In this document: positions 1 to 12,169 of the stretch, piece by piece
Numbering within the stretch: the first letter of the stretch is position 1
Layout of the letters: every line of letters starts with the position of its first letter
Source of the DNA: Clitopilus passeckerianus
Lineage: Eukaryota; Basidiomycota; Agaricomycetes; Agaricales; Entolomataceae
Direction of reading: 5' to 3'
DNA: 64,000 nucleotides
Assembly (NCBI GenBank): GCA_944990035.1
Contig: CALYLX010000097.1
Span: forward strand, 310,001 to 374,000
The notes under the pieces: generated by a model
The model's input: the letters and a program-made list of their open reading frames with translations, nothing else
The model's database searches: none
Told to the model about the DNA's origin: nothing
Made by a program: the position numbers and the translations under genes

Positions 1-1140
1 CGACCGTCATAACTTCTACTATGGTCTCGCGGCTTGTCCTCAATCTCCGGCTCGCAGCAGCAATGACACAAGCCATAACAACGGCCGATTTGGAGGGTCG
101 GCACAGTCAACCATTGAGATTTCTCCATACGACGATTGAGCAACTTGGTGAGGATGTGGATGAGAAAGGCGACGATGGCAGTACGTGGGAAGGAGAGAAA
201 AATGAAATTGGAGATGTAGACATTCCGCTGCGCGATATACCCCAGCTATAGACCGCTTTAGACTGCGACTCGGAGAACGCAAAAATTTACCGTAGGATCC
301 TAAGAAGCACATCATTGAAAGTCATTCGTCTTACTATATCAGCTCCACCGACGGTCGTCAAATGCACCTTTCAACACGAACCTATCTGCATTATCTTTTA
401 GCGACAGGTGACTGAACTCTTACTAGCCCCGGGAAGCCACGCACCAATCTCGACGATCGGCCTGTGACACCGCAGACAACCATTTAAACTTGAGTGACAT
501 GAGCGCCTTTCTGACCTCGTGCCGCTGCGTCTAGTGTCTCATAGTCAACTGCGACCTGACTCGCACAGGCAAAAAAAAAAAAATGCCGGCTTTATGAAGC
601 CTCGGACTAGCAAAGATTAAAAAAATGCTCAAGGAGTCACTTTCTGGGTTTTATTAGGCGTCATAGCTCTCAACGGCTCAAATGACCACCATTGGCGCCA
701 CATGCGTCTGTCGATCGAACACAATTAAAGTCACTTCTTTCTTTCGATTTTGAATACTCCACGAGAACAACCCAGATGATTGCCACTTGATGCCCCTTTC
801 CCTATGCTCATCTCACTATATAGTTAGTGGATTGGACCCGCCGGCTGGAAGGGATCGTACTGATGTCCTCACTTCCCCTAGGCGCTCGTCTGGAAGCTCA
901 CTCTGTAAGCCTAGGCCTAACAACATATGGCTGGGTAAATTTCCCAGCATGGTATGCATTTCAATTACCAACGATTCACGGACTACTTGGTACGCAATCT
1001 CTGCATAATTCAACCCCCTCAACCCTTAGACTTTCCCCAGGACTATCACTTAGTTTACTCTTGGTGACAACCCTCATGTTCCAGTGCGTCGCCTCCACAT
1101 ATCCTCACCCACCCTGAACCTCACTTCCCTCCCCCATCGA
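1..1140. other. No gene recognised
   Basis: I see no coherent coding structure here. Open frames on both strands are short and lack recognisable motifs. An A-run lies near 571-583. Confidence 0.4.
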
Positions 1141-1282
1141 AAGGCAGCCGCTGACTCGTCGTCCCGCTACAAGAACATTCTCCATCATCACATCCGCAAA
1201 CCTGGCCCTCCTCCTCACCTTTTCCCTCGCTGAATTACATCACTTATTCTCCAATTCCCATGCTGATCTTTGCTTTACATGG

Positions 1283-2258
1283 GTGAACCAGAAATATTCC
1301 GGGGACGTCGATAGTGGCAAGCTTTGTTATGACAAATTCACCCAGTCCTCTCCTGAGTCCGACCTGAGGGAGGGTGTGTTCTTTCATGTCCTTCAACTCC
1401 TCATGGTACGCCTCGTGAATCTTCAATGTGACTATCCTAACCGATCAATAACGTTCCAGGTCCTGCTCAGCGATGAATCGATCATGTATCGAGCATTTGC
1501 CATCTCGACACATCGAGCTGCGACGCCATTTCGCATTCTTCTAATTACTAGTACTCTGTGGGTTGGGTTATTGGGTGCGTGGTTTTCCGTCATACCACAG
1601 TCGACTCCTCTCCTAATCTTATCACCTTCTGATATACCAGCCCTCGGCATTCTAATCCCAACATACTCCTTGAGCACATCGCGTTCTGCAGGATATATCC
1701 CCGTTATATTCATCACTTTCTCATTCCTATGCAACGCTTTCGCCACCACCGGGATTACCATCACGCTTTGGTGTGTACATTGACATCCAACCACTTCCCG
1801 TCCCTTTCTGACTCTCTCTTCTTGGCCCATTCTATCCGACCTTTTTCTCCAGGAGATACCGTCGCCTCTTCCTAAAAGACCTCCACATCCGCCCCTCAAA
1901 CCTCACAAAACACCGCCCCCAGAAAATCCTCGCATCCCTCTTCGAATCTGGACTCATATACTGCGCATGCCAAGGCGTCTACGTTCTCCTCCTCACCCTC
2001 TAATCTCCGTCTAAACCCAGAATTAAGGACTCCATGGGCCCTCCTAGTTCGGAGTATGTGATACAGGCTGTGTATCTTGGACTGACTGTGAGCCTTGAAT
2101 CGAATTTGCACCATAAGGACTGTTTGGCTGATGGTAAGGCTTCGAAGGGTGTATATCCTGCTATAGTCATTGTTATGGTGAACGCTCGGATGATCTCCCC
2201 CGATGAGCATGGGGTGTCGGTTGTGTGCTCGGATGGACACTGTAGAGAACCAGACTAG
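1283..2258 (+). pseudogene. Fungal 7TM integral membrane protein, fragmentary
   Basis: Several plus-strand pieces read like the middle and end of a seven-transmembrane protein of the kind that is very abundant in Agaricomycetes. An exon ending at 1770 carries two hydrophobic segments. A credible intron (donor GTGTGT at 1771, acceptor TTTTTCTCCAG ending 1852) joins it in frame to a stretch with the pattern SLFESGLIYCACQG near 1935-1980, the usual 'ESG.IY' helix start. A later piece gives LGLT, a short intron, then KGVYPAIVIVMVN, the usual last helix. I cannot find a clean start or first helices, and a TAA closes the ESG exon, so I call it degenerate. Family assignment is by motif memory only. 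The ligand and role are unknown. Confidence 0.4.
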
Positions 2259-2620
2259 ATGCTATGGTCGGGTGCTGGTGATGGCTGTAGTGGTTAGTAT
2301 AAATATCTGGTGGACGTGGGTCTAGTGCAGCTTGGCACTGAGGCAGCATACCTTAAATAGACCAGATGCCAGAGACGCCGTGCGAGCGAGTGAGGTTGCT
2401 CAAGGAGCTCCGTGACGGTGAGAGGGACCGGACAGGAGCGATTTATATATGGCATGTATTACGCGGTTTGACGTTGTACAATGGGTATCGTAGTGTCGAT
2501 AAATAAATAATAGCTTAGATTCCCTAATCACAAGCGGGAGGTCAGAAAGACGTTCGAAGGGGTGAAAAGTGATGATGTACCTTTTCCCCCACATGGCCAC
2601 CAAAGAATGACGGGATACCC

Positions 2621-3340
2621 TCATAGAGCCACAAGTGCGCCCACCAAGCCACCAAGGGCTAGGGTGAGACCAGATCCTTCTCCAACACGCATGCCACTGT
2701 TTCCCGTTGGATTGGCACTAGGTGCAGATGAAGTAGGAGCAGAGCTCGTGGTGCCTGTAGGCTTTGGGTTGGCTGAAACACCAGTTGCAGGGACGACGGT
2801 CATGGCTGGGAGCGTATAGCCTCCTTGCGCGCAGATGTTCGCGAATTCTGTTAGGAACCTCATCAACAGGGTAGCAACGGGGCAGGAGAAAGGAGACGTA
2901 CGATCAACCTGCGATTGGTACTTTTTGATGTCTGCAGGTTCCGAGCCGTTTGCGGCCACAATACAGTCAACGCAATTGACAAAATCTTTCTCCACAGTGT
3001 CATTGCAAAAGCAGGTCGCACCGGAGCCGTATTTACACCTCTAAAACGCGACATTCGTCAAACCCAGAAGACGTGAGCAGCAGGACATGGGGGCCTACAT
3101 TGGTATCAGCCAAGATGGCTGCACACTGGGTCTTGCAACCAGGAGGGACGTTACTAGGCTCTATCGACTGTCGCGCAAGCAGTTGTGAACGTTTAGCCAT
3201 CTGAGCATGGGAATCAATCGAAGCTGGACAAGAAACGACGTGTCAGCACAACGAACAGCAGCACATTCAATTCAGAGTCAGATACCTTGGCTGGAGCCCA
3301 GCAGACTGAGCAGGATCGTAGAGAACAGTACACTCTTCAT
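2621..3340 (-). CDS. Small secreted, probably GPI-anchored protein
   Basis: Four exons: 3340-3286, 3223-3099, 3040-2902 and 2847-2621. They give 181 residues with every junction in frame. The first exon encodes a signal peptide (MKSVLFSTILLSLLGSS). The middle carries paired cysteines (GCKTQC, then ATCFCN and NCVDC), presumably disulfide-bonded. The C-terminal third is a Ser/Thr/Pro/Ala-rich linker followed by a hydrophobic tail (LTLALGGLVGALVAL) that ends the protein, the layout of a GPI-anchor signal. A TATA-like GATATAAGG lies about 75 bp upstream. This architecture is common among basidiomycete cell-wall proteins. I recognise no specific family or activity. Confidence 0.75.
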
Positions 3341-3399
3341 GTTGGTCGGCGACTGGCGCTGGACGGGGCGGGGCGGAAAAGAACCTTGTCAATGTGAAA

Positions 3400-4432
3400 A
3401 CACCTGCGTCCCTTATATCTCGGCACCTAGGCGACCATGTTGATGGTGATTTCTAGCGCCCAACTGCAAGTATTGTGTTGGCGGCATATTTGTTCTCTTG
3501 CTATGAACTAGGGCATTTCAATGGCGGAATAGCAAAAATGAATGTCGTTCTCGGCATGAAATACTCGAGTAGCGAGGTGGTCAACGTTTCCAGTTGCACA
3601 CTTGGGTGGTTGAGGTCGGCCGAAGCACACAGTTGAAACGTGGGAAAAGGCTCTTGAGGGCAGGTGGAATAGTGAAATCCGCAATCCGCGAGGGTCGGTC
3701 CCGTTCCTTCTTGGTTCTCTCTTCAAATTCTCTAAATCCTGGATGCCAACTAGAGGGAATTTACCATATAAACGTGAAGAATACCCAACGACGCCCTGCA
3801 CAACATGGGATCGCCCGGGCCTGAGGAACCGTTTCCTCTCCCAATAGCCACCATGTAAAAAAACCATGCCAATGTTCTGCTGCAAAGCACCATCGATTCA
3901 TCGCCTTCATGCGTGACGAAGAGTGTGAAGCCGGAGAGGCTACCGGAACTGAGAACATGGCAGGCCAAGTAAGATTTTCCACTTTACCGCCAACTTCTTG
4001 TCTGAAGCAAGTTATCAGTCGAGACGGTGAAGTGGAGTGGTCACAAGCTATCGGCTTCTCACGGCGGAACGTTGACTTCAGCGCATGACGATTATAACTT
4101 CTCCCAGGGAAGTAAAGCTACTCGCGCGTAGAAAGTCGAATCGATGGTTTCAAATTTGGATACAAGCATATTGTTACAGGAGTAGGAAGAATAACATGGG
4201 TACAAAAACTACAGTTGCAAGGCTTAGAGAAAAATAGGCATAGATCCCGGTTTGTTGACGGTTACACAGCACATTGCGAGCGAGAGGACATTGCAGGCCA
4301 CATTGATGAGGCGGCCTCTGGAAAAATACGAATTAGATCCAAGTCGAACCACCCTACTGGAGACCTAATTTCGACAAATACTTACAGGACGCAGAGTGAC
4401 ATATTGAAACGATCATTTCACGGGTTGGTGCT
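3400..4432. other. No gene recognised
   Basis: Open frames here overlap on both strands without motifs or convincing splice structure. I treat the stretch as intergenic. Confidence 0.4.
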
Positions 4433-4720
4433 TTAGGTGCATACAAAGAACTGTTTGATGAACGAGGCGAGCGGGAGACAATGTGGTTAGAGTCTTGCTA
4501 AGCGACATAGGAGGAAGAGGAAACTCACAACGCAGTAAGAGTCTTTGCAGCATGGCGTGCCGAAACATGCATGTCCTGGCTCGATACATTGAGCGGCCGA
4601 CTGGCTAGTAAGGCTACTTTCGCCCTGCTTAACATTGTCGCCGCGGATGTCTATGACCGCCGCAGAGGCCGAGAGAGCCAGGGCAAGGAGGACGTTGGAG
4701 AATACGAGTTTAGCGTGCAT
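4433..4720 (-). CDS. Secreted six-cysteine knottin-like peptide
   Basis: Exon 1 (4720-4529) starts with a signal peptide rich in Leu/Ala/Ser and ends at a GTGAGT donor. Exon 2 (4450-4433) adds five residues and a stop. The product is 69 residues. After a propeptide-like stretch the mature end shows the spacing C-x6-C-x4-CC-x4-C-x4-C, which matches inhibitor-cystine-knot folds. The last cysteine appears only after splicing, which supports the short second exon. A TATA-like element (TATAAAAGG on the minus strand) lies about 80 bp upstream. The function is unknown. Small secreted cysteine-rich proteins of this size are common in mushroom secretomes. A peptide of the same layout lies at 9381-9683. 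Confidence 0.65.
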
Positions 4721-4799
4721 TCTGAGAGTTTCTGAGCAGTGAACACTGGGAGGAGGTATCCGAAGGATATATTATACCGATGTACCAAAAACCCCTTTT

Positions 4800-5970
4800 A
4801 TATCTAGCTGACAACAAGAAGGATTATTTTGCTAATCATAGAATGGCAGCGTAAATGCACGAGTTGGACTAGAAGACATCACAGTTCATTTTGACGTCCT
4901 TACAGGCGAACTACAATTGCTCTGGGTAGACTGGATCCAGTTTATTAACCATGACAGAAATTAATATAATCCTGCAACACGGTCGAGTGATGGATGGTTC
5001 TCTCTCTACAACCTAATGCATAATGGCCGGTAGTCGTTGTGCGGTGCTGAGACAGGCGGATGTCCACAGCGGGAGAATGTAGCCCAATCATCAGCTACTG
5101 CTGGTCTCGCTCAAAGACGTGAAGAGTTCGACTTTTGGTCGATAGGTTTTCTCTCCATCTCCGGGGTTCCCGCAATAAAGAGCAGACACCTAGACTACAG
5201 TACACGCGGTCCAATTTCAAAATCGCCTAGAGTAAATTGAGAAGCGAATCAAGTCAGATGTGCTGAGCTTGTGATCATGCGCTGAAAAAAGCGACTCCAA
5301 AGGAGTCTCAATGTGGCTTAGACTAACATGATGGTTGATTTCGAACAGACAGACGAAATGTTTCCCTGTGAGTGTCCGTGTAGCGGAGCACTCTGACCAA
5401 AGGCAGAATCCAAACGTAAGGGGATAGCATACAATGCCGGCGGCGTTGGCCAGCTGACACCCACAGAAGTCGCCCGAACGCCATGACTTGACAAGAAGGA
5501 TGGTCGGAGTCAGCGCCAGGCGAGGAAGAGAAGGGAATAATCATGCCCTAGGCGTAACCGGAGTCGACACAGTAGGACACTGGTATTGCACGCCCTTCCA
5601 GATCCCTCAAGCAGGCGTACGTCTAGCTTATATAGGGAGAATACGAAAGATAATTTTCTTACATAGAAAACTAGTAATTTCCAGAAAACCTGCCAATTGT
5701 CGATCGAACTTCATTTGGATCAATCCATCACGATTGAGCCGGATATGCTTTGTCGCTTTCAGCATCAACTTTACTTAGATCGCATTGCCAGCCGATGAGA
5801 ACTCGGGACAGGACAGGAGAGGGTAGTTAACCGGCCAGTGACTGGTGACTATGGAAAGAACGACTGCCACCGGGAGCCTGAGGGAGGCAGCTCATCCCGG
5901 GCCAGTTTTGGCTAAGCGCGTTCAAGCGTGGGAATATTATATAATAACATATTACAGTTGACTATCTCAT
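4800..5970. other. No gene recognised
   Basis: There are short frames only, and no motif or splice-consistent coding region was found. Confidence 0.4.
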
Positions 5971-6782
5971 ACAGCCAATTACAGATCGATAGACTGGTTT
6001 TCGATATTCTGGCCATTGGATACGGTGTTTGTCCTTGGGGCAGAACAAATATTTAATTTCCCCTTTTGGAAGCGTTCGGAGGAAGCACGGCGGCAACGTG
6101 CCACACGTTCATGTCTTTCAGCTCAGTATCGATGCACACCTCGACGCCGGACTCCCTCTTTCCCATTCTCAACGATAATCAAATTCGCAATATTTGGCTA
6201 ATAACTATCTCTGAGATACCACTGTACTGCCTTCACAAATTCGGCCCCATAAGCCATATTCTGCTGCTTCAATTCGTCACGCTGCAGCTCTTCCAGTGCA
6301 TGTCAGGAGTCCGTTCAATGAAACTCTCGAGCTACTGGGATAGGCGAATGTTAGAATACAATGTGATTGGATGTAGGAGAATAACGAAACTATACGTACC
6401 ACCATATCCAGAGAATTCAGCTTTCGAGTCCTTCCAGCTTGTTCTGCGACCTTCACAAGCACCTGTTCTCCTTTTGAGCCTCCTTACGCGTCGAATAGTC
6501 CTTTCACAGATGCCCGTCATTGCGGCAATTTTGACAACTCAATAGCGGTGAGACATAAGGACAAGCTGCTCATTTATTCCAGAGGCGATATGCCGACACC
6601 CATGATTTTGAGGTGAATGGGAGCTTCCTCCCTCGCACCTGAGACCTCACCAAACGGGTTACCACTTTTGATCTCAATTGCTCCCAAAAGCGGAAATTAA
6701 ATATTTGTTCAGCCCCAAGGACAAACATCGTATCCAATGGCCAGAATATCGAAAACCGGTCTATCGATCTGTAATTGGCTGT
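5971..6782. mobile_element. Non-autonomous inverted-repeat element
   Basis: The arm at 5971-6073 is repeated in inverse orientation at 6680-6782 with only a handful of differences over about 103 bp. Both arms start ACAGCCAATTACAGATCGAT at the outside. The 600 bp between them have no recognisable transposase. This fits a MITE or a deleted DNA transposon. I could not identify a target-site duplication with confidence. Confidence 0.6.
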
Positions 6783-6783
6783 A

Positions 6784-7430
6784 ATGCATAACGCTCGTCC
6801 TGAGGTAGCGCTATGCATTATCATGTCTTATGCATTATGAACAGTGTCACGCTCTCGTGACGTGCTGTGACGTTTTCCACTCATTCGGCGTTGACCTCAA
6901 CTTTGCCTCGATTTTGAAGTTTTAGCAGCGAAACAAGAAAGCTAATTGAAGTGGAGTTGATTTAGAGACTAAAACTTATGAGAGTAAGGGCTTTCTATAG
7001 AAATCCCGCTCAAGCTCACGCGAACGGGCACGAAGTTCTTAATAAGGTTTACCATGAGGTTTACAGTCATTAACGAAACCTGACTTTTGCGCCTCAGGCT
7101 GGATTTCGGACTGGAAAGTTGCATGTATCTCTGGATTTTCCGAGATCAGTAGACCATGCATGGGGATGATGGCTGGTTTAGTCCAGAATCGGGTGTAATG
7201 TTGCTATGGTAGCTATTTTGTTACCGAAATTTTACACATATAGATATATTTTCACCCAAACGACCAGTGTTTTCAAGCAAAATATGGGATATTCTAATGC
7301 ATAAATGCCTGATTCAGCTATGCAATATCCAGTATGAGAAATAATGCATAAAATGGCCTAGACGCACGCGGTCTGGCCGATTTCTATGCATTATGATGTC
7401 TTATGCATTATGACCTTATGCATTACGAGG
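6784..7430. repeat. Segment bracketed by TGCATTA motifs
   Basis: Motifs of the form TTATGCATTA cluster at 6784-6842 and again at 7384-7430. The 30-bp blocks at about 6811-6842 and 7384-7415 are direct near-copies, and TAATGCATAA occurs at one end with TTATGCATTA at the other. The interior has no gene I recognise. It may be a second small element inserted beside the preceding one. Confidence 0.35.
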
Positions 7431-8190
7431 TATTCGGCTGTAGCTGCTACCTTAGGGCGGGTGAATGCCTAACGAACGTCGTGGTTCAGCAATACCACAA
7501 GGAACGATTGCTCCTTCCCGTCTCACTGCAGAGGCAATCGAGAATCTATCCAGCAGCGGTTGAAGACTGTTGGGATCAACATTCATGGTAGCTTAGGAAG
7601 TTGTACCTCCTTGATTACGGACGCTAATCAAAGCTTAGACTCTCCAGACATTTTCCAAGCAAGGGCGAAGACCAAAAACAAGGGATCACCTCCTGAAAAA
7701 TGATTTAATGGCCCTAAACCACGTATAAACAACCATGTCAATGGAATCAGTGCTCATACCTCGATGAAGCTCCGAGTCCAAAGGGTTTCACTGGCACTGA
7801 GGACGATGTAGACCAGGTAAGATTTTCCAATCTGCTGCTGACATCCTTTCTGAAGGCGATTGGCGGTAACTGACTGCATAACGGAGACCTCACGACCTTT
7901 TCTCATTGGTTGCCTGACGCATGACATATCACGGTGACCGGCCCTCCACCTGGTCCCATGGACAAGGCACTTCCCAGATTGACCGAAAGACGACCGCTGT
8001 ACTGCCTTTCGCGAAAGCTGGCCTCGGCACGACCCGGGCCAGTTCATCCTAGCGACGTCCTCTATCATGCATGGCCAAAGCTAGTTCCTATATGCGAGGT
8101 CCTTGTGCGTAATGGCCGAGACCTCGCCTACATGCTGGACCAAAAACTGTCCGTTATCCCTCATAATTGCAGCATCAGGGTGCTATCACT
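7431..8190. other. No gene recognised
   Basis: Nothing with motif support was found in this stretch. Confidence 0.35.
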
Positions 8191-8826
8191 ATGACGGCAG
8201 ATTTCGTCAATTATTCCTAAGCCAGTTCCGGACAAAAATCGCGGGCGTGGTGCGTGGTTTTGGCACAGCCAAGGTCTGGTTCGGGTTTGGTCAGGGTTTG
8301 GGTCAGGTTTGGTTTGCCCGGCCGTCAGTTTCTCACGGCCGCTGACATGGTCTACAATGACCTGAATGGCACGAAGTTGATCAAATTGTTCTGAGATATA
8401 TTCATGAATGGTCGTCGAGTACTTTTCGGAATGATTTGTTCCATGAAAGGAAATCTTACTTGTCCAGAGAGCGCAAATTGATCCGCCCCCGTGTAAGGGC
8501 GCGTGCTTTTGCTCATCCAGAAGGACAGCCCCATGTCCCTGGTGTACGGAAAACTTTTCACTAGCTAAAAATAAGTATTATAGCTCATATATTATTGCTT
8601 TGAGTACAATGAGTAGGTTGAGGTTTGTTTGTAACAATAATGGACTTCATTTGTTGCTGCCGACTCGCCACCGCTTTTCGATCGTGAATGGCCAAAAGGG
8701 GCGTGGGAGATTGATGGTCGGGAAAACGGTACCTGAACCAGACCTCGGCTACACCAAACCAAGGACCACACCCACGATTTTTGCCCGAAACTAACCTAGG
8801 AATACTTGACGAAAACTGCCGCCATA
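8191..8826. mobile_element. Second inverted-repeat (MITE-like) element
   Basis: The arm at about 8192-8286 matches the reverse complement of 8730-8824 at roughly 80% identity, outermost TGACGGCAG / CTGCCGCCA. The sequence TATCACT occurs just outside both ends (8184-8190 and 8827-8833) and could be the target-site duplication. The left arm runs into a TTTGGGT/TTTGGTC-type simple repeat at 8280-8315. No coding capacity is recognisable inside. Confidence 0.5.
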
Positions 8827-8833
8827 TATCACT

Positions 8834-9330
8834 CTATCGGGTGTACTTCAGGTCTCGCCAAGGCCTGGCTATTGAGATTCTTTCGTACTTATCGCCCACC
8901 TCTTCTATTATCCTTAGGACTTCAATTTGCCCCACCACGATCCATGACCATGTTCTTGGCACATTCCAATGACTACATTACCCTTACCAGATCCGTCATA
9001 GGCTATTGATTTTGAGTTTATGTACGGGCGTAATTCATTTTGTCGGCGTAGATGAAATGATTCAGGGTACTAATCTGATCGCTAGCCCCTCATCTTGGAG
9101 TAGGGGAGTGGTAAGCTCCACACATTCGACTTGCCTTCGTGTCGATATTGTATACCAGACAGAGTTGGAAAGGCCTCGCATAGGTTTGAGGTTTCCTACA
9201 TGCCCCAGGGACTATCTCATGCATTGACTGGACTCACGGTATTCGGGTCCCAATCTTTTTGCAATAGTGAACGCAAATCAGCCACGCTGGCACTAGGCTG
9301 CGATCGCCAAGATGGATTTAAGCCACTAAC
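8834..9330. other. No gene recognised
   Basis: Intergenic. No coding signal beyond short frames. Confidence 0.35.
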
Positions 9331-9334
9331 CATG

Positions 9335-9343
9335 TATAAAAAG
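9335..9343 (+). promoter_or_regulatory. TATA box of the knottin-like gene
   Basis: TATAAAAAG lies 38 bp before the ATG of the secreted peptide gene at 9381, at a suitable distance for a fungal core promoter. Confidence 0.5.
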
Positions 9344-9380
9344 GGTCTTCTGAGTTCACCCACCTCCACAAGCACACTCA

Positions 9381-9683
9381 ATGCGATTCTTCACCGCGCT
9401 TTCCTTCATCCTCACCAATATTTTTATTGGTACTGCCATGGCGGCTGCTGTCTGCGACTGCCCAACTGGCCACCCTCCTGGTACGTATAATCGCCCGCCG
9501 CCGTTCCTATTGCAACAAATTACTCATCGGCTTTCAGCTTGTATACCCGACGGTAGTTCATGCGACATCATGCATCCAGAGCAGTGTTGCAGTAAGACCT
9601 GCTCCGTAGCTAACGTGAGTACCATCCGCTCCACTCACGGAAGTGGTATTGGTAGATTTACACGTTTTCAGGGATGCATTTAA
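9381..9683 (+). CDS. Secreted cysteine-rich knottin-like peptide
   Basis: Three exons (9381-9480, 9538-9614, 9672-9683) are separated by two 57-nt introns with GTACGT/TTTCAG and GTGAGT/TTTCAG borders. They give 62 residues. Because both introns are multiples of three without stops, the unspliced frame is also open to the same TAA. The spliced product has a signal peptide (MRFFTALSF...AMA), two early cysteines (CDC), then C-x6-C-x7-CC-x3-C-x5-C ending G-C-I. This knottin spacing resembles the 4433-4720 gene. The final cysteine again sits in a tiny last exon. The function is unknown and no homologue is recognised. Confidence 0.65.
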   Translation: MRFFTALSFILTNIFIGTAMAAAVCDCPTGHPPGTYNRPPPFLLQQITHRLSACIPDGSSCDIMHPEQCCSKTCSVANVSTIRSTHGSGIGRFTRFQGCI

Positions 9684-10030
9684 CACAATAGTTGGGAGTG
9701 TCATTACTCGTACGGTTCAGAGACTACTACTACCTGAAAGGACTTATGTAGGGAACATTGGCGACCGTGACAACCGTCCCTAATATACTACTTCTCGATT
9801 GCGCAGACTGATAGAAGTGCTCCACATCCTCTTGGATGAACCCATCCAACCCTAAATATCTAAGATCCAGGTCGAGTGTGGGCAGCTTGGGAGGTTTTCA
9901 TCAGCTGCTTTGCTTCTCCATGTGTCCTCGTTTCTCTGGAGGTCTGGGTCACCTGAAGTACCGCCGTATCCGCCCAAACCTGTTGGCCTGACGCGCTGTC
10001 CGTGGCTCGAGGCCGAAAGTCCCCATTTGC

Positions 10031-12107
10031 CTAGCTATTTAGATTGGCGGCATACGAGAACAGAAGGATCGCCCCATCCGTGTGGCCTCTCTTTGACGCT
10101 AGACAATGAGCAGTTCTGCCTCGCTTGTCTGAGAAAATATGAGCTTTCATTCTCCACAGACCTAGGATATCCTCACCTTTCGCATTCACGCAAGCACCAT
10201 GGTCTATCAAGATTCGGATCACGTCTATGCGCCCTCGCAGAGCCGCTTCATGAAGTGCTGTTTGGCCTTTTTGATAATCTTGAAAAGGAACCCATGTCAG
10301 CCAAAACTTTTGCAAGATGATAGCAAGTTGTCTTACCTGTGGCGCTCATATCAGCACCTCGATCCAGAAGTTGCTTGACAACGTCTCCGTGGCCTCCTTT
10401 AGAGGCGAAGTGAAGTGCCGTACCAGATTTAAAACCTGGACCGCCAAGGTCATTATAGAATCACGGACACGGAATATCACTTACGTTTGGTGACGTCTGC
10501 AAGCTCGCTAAACCCCGCACCTTGTTCGTATAACCACTGAGTCATGGTAGCCGATCTCCCTTTGTCCATGTCCTCCCAATAAGGCGCTATTGAGCTGTTC
10601 CACCCTAGGGTTATTTTGAGAAAACGTAGTCACATTGACTATGAAGTCGCTTACCTCGAGCGTTGACATCGGCACCACTGTCAAGCAATAGTTCTACGAT
10701 GTCTCCGTGGCCGTGTTCTGCTGCTGTATGGAGCGCGACTTGGTTCCCCCCATCTCAAGGGATCATCATGTTAGAAAGCTAGTCAAATAAAAGTCGGCGT
10801 ATCTCGCACCTTTCGCATTCACATCGACAGATTGTTCTATCAAGAACTTTGCGGTATCGAAGTGTCCTTTTGCAGCAGCAACATGAAGTGTAGTTCTTCC
10901 GAACCAATCTGCAGTACGAAAATGAGAGGTTTATTCCAACAAGAATCCGGGAAAACACGTACCTTTTGCGTGGATATTCCCACCTATGCGAACCAAGTAC
11001 TTGATGGCATCTAGGCAACCTTTCTCTGTTGCGAGCCGTAGGGACTTCTCTGGATGGATATTAGTATAACCAAATCCTAGCTCGAAAACCGTATTTCTTA
11101 CCTTTGGCGTGGGGATCAGGCCCGAGCTCGCCCACGTAGCGGACAACGTCAAGCTGCCCCTCCTCCACAGCGGCTAGTAGTCGTTTCCCGAGATTCCTAG
11201 GCCGTCGCTGCAAGAGCGTTTCTATGAGGTCTCGGATGGGCACTAGAACCATTAGAAGGGCGAGAACCTGGCCGAACGTCCAGACGGAATCGTCATTGTC
11301 CATCAGCCGATGAGCATTCCACGCGATGGTCAATTCTGTATCGGCGAGAAGCACGGAATCGGCGATGGCCACCGCCATTATGCAGGCATATACGGGCATG
11401 ATACTCGGTTTGAAACCGAATGAGCGGAGCTGGGCGCAATAATACATGTAGAGAGGGCCCACGACAGCGACCAGGATGAGGGGAAACAATGGACAAAGAG
11501 CGTAAAAGACGAGAGATCCAGCTCTCAGTTCTTGGGATTGAAGAGGTATCCGGATGCCGATAACGGCAACAGAAAAGGATTCCAGACACGGCAGGGAGCC
11601 TTTGAAGGAATTAGGCCAGCCCCATAGCGCTAACCCAAGCAGTGACATGATGAACATGTGAAACCAGCCAATCATGAAGACAGGATTAATCAGAATCTTC
11701 CCAACCTCGCCACGCCAGGAGAACGACGCCCTCCTTGTGATAAGCCCATCATCCGAATTTCCCTGCTCCATGGCGCACATTCGGTGGTAGACGTAGAGTA
11801 GGAGATAAATGAACAGATTTGTGTTGTTGATTAGACTGAGATTGAGGATAATGGCGACGTGATATCGTGTAAGGCCGCCTGCGAAAGATTGAACGCCAGT
11901 GGATACGATGACGGCAAAGGCGGTGATGAGGATCGTACTCGACTGTGTCTCCAAGGTCTCCAGCTCGGTCGGTGTGACTTTCCCATCGAGGAGCGCAAGG
12001 ATTGCCGGCACGAAGCTGAGCAAATTCTGGGCATAAATCGAGACTCTTACGCCAATGCCAGAAATATCCGGATTCGATGGCAAACAGAAAGGAGCTGAGC
12101 TGGACAT
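10031..12107 (-). CDS. Membrane protein with C-terminal ankyrin repeats, copy 1
   Basis: The large first exon runs from 12107 to about 11100. I prefer the ATG at 12107 (MSSSAPF...) over the upstream one at 12164 because the paralogue starts at the equivalent place. It encodes the motif NPDISGIGVRVSIYAQNLLSF and about seven hydrophobic segments. The rest is ankyrin repeats, roughly one per small exon: ELGPDPHAKG, then 'EKSLRLATEKGCLDAIKYLV', 'GRTTLHVAAAKGHFDTAKFL', 'VALHTAAEHGHGDIVELLL', 'GTALHFASKGGHGDVVKQLL' and 'QTALHEAALRGRIDVIRIL'. Introns are 50-70 nt. The gene ends at 10031. Ankyrin repeats mediate protein contacts. The membrane domain is an Agaricomycete type without known function to me. 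A close paralogue is at 29023-31207, also upstream of a HET gene on the same strand. Confidence 0.75.
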
Positions 12108-12169
12108 GAAAGGTGATACAAAGAGAAATTGTCTGTCGAGTATATTTATGTTCGTTCGTGGCACTATCC

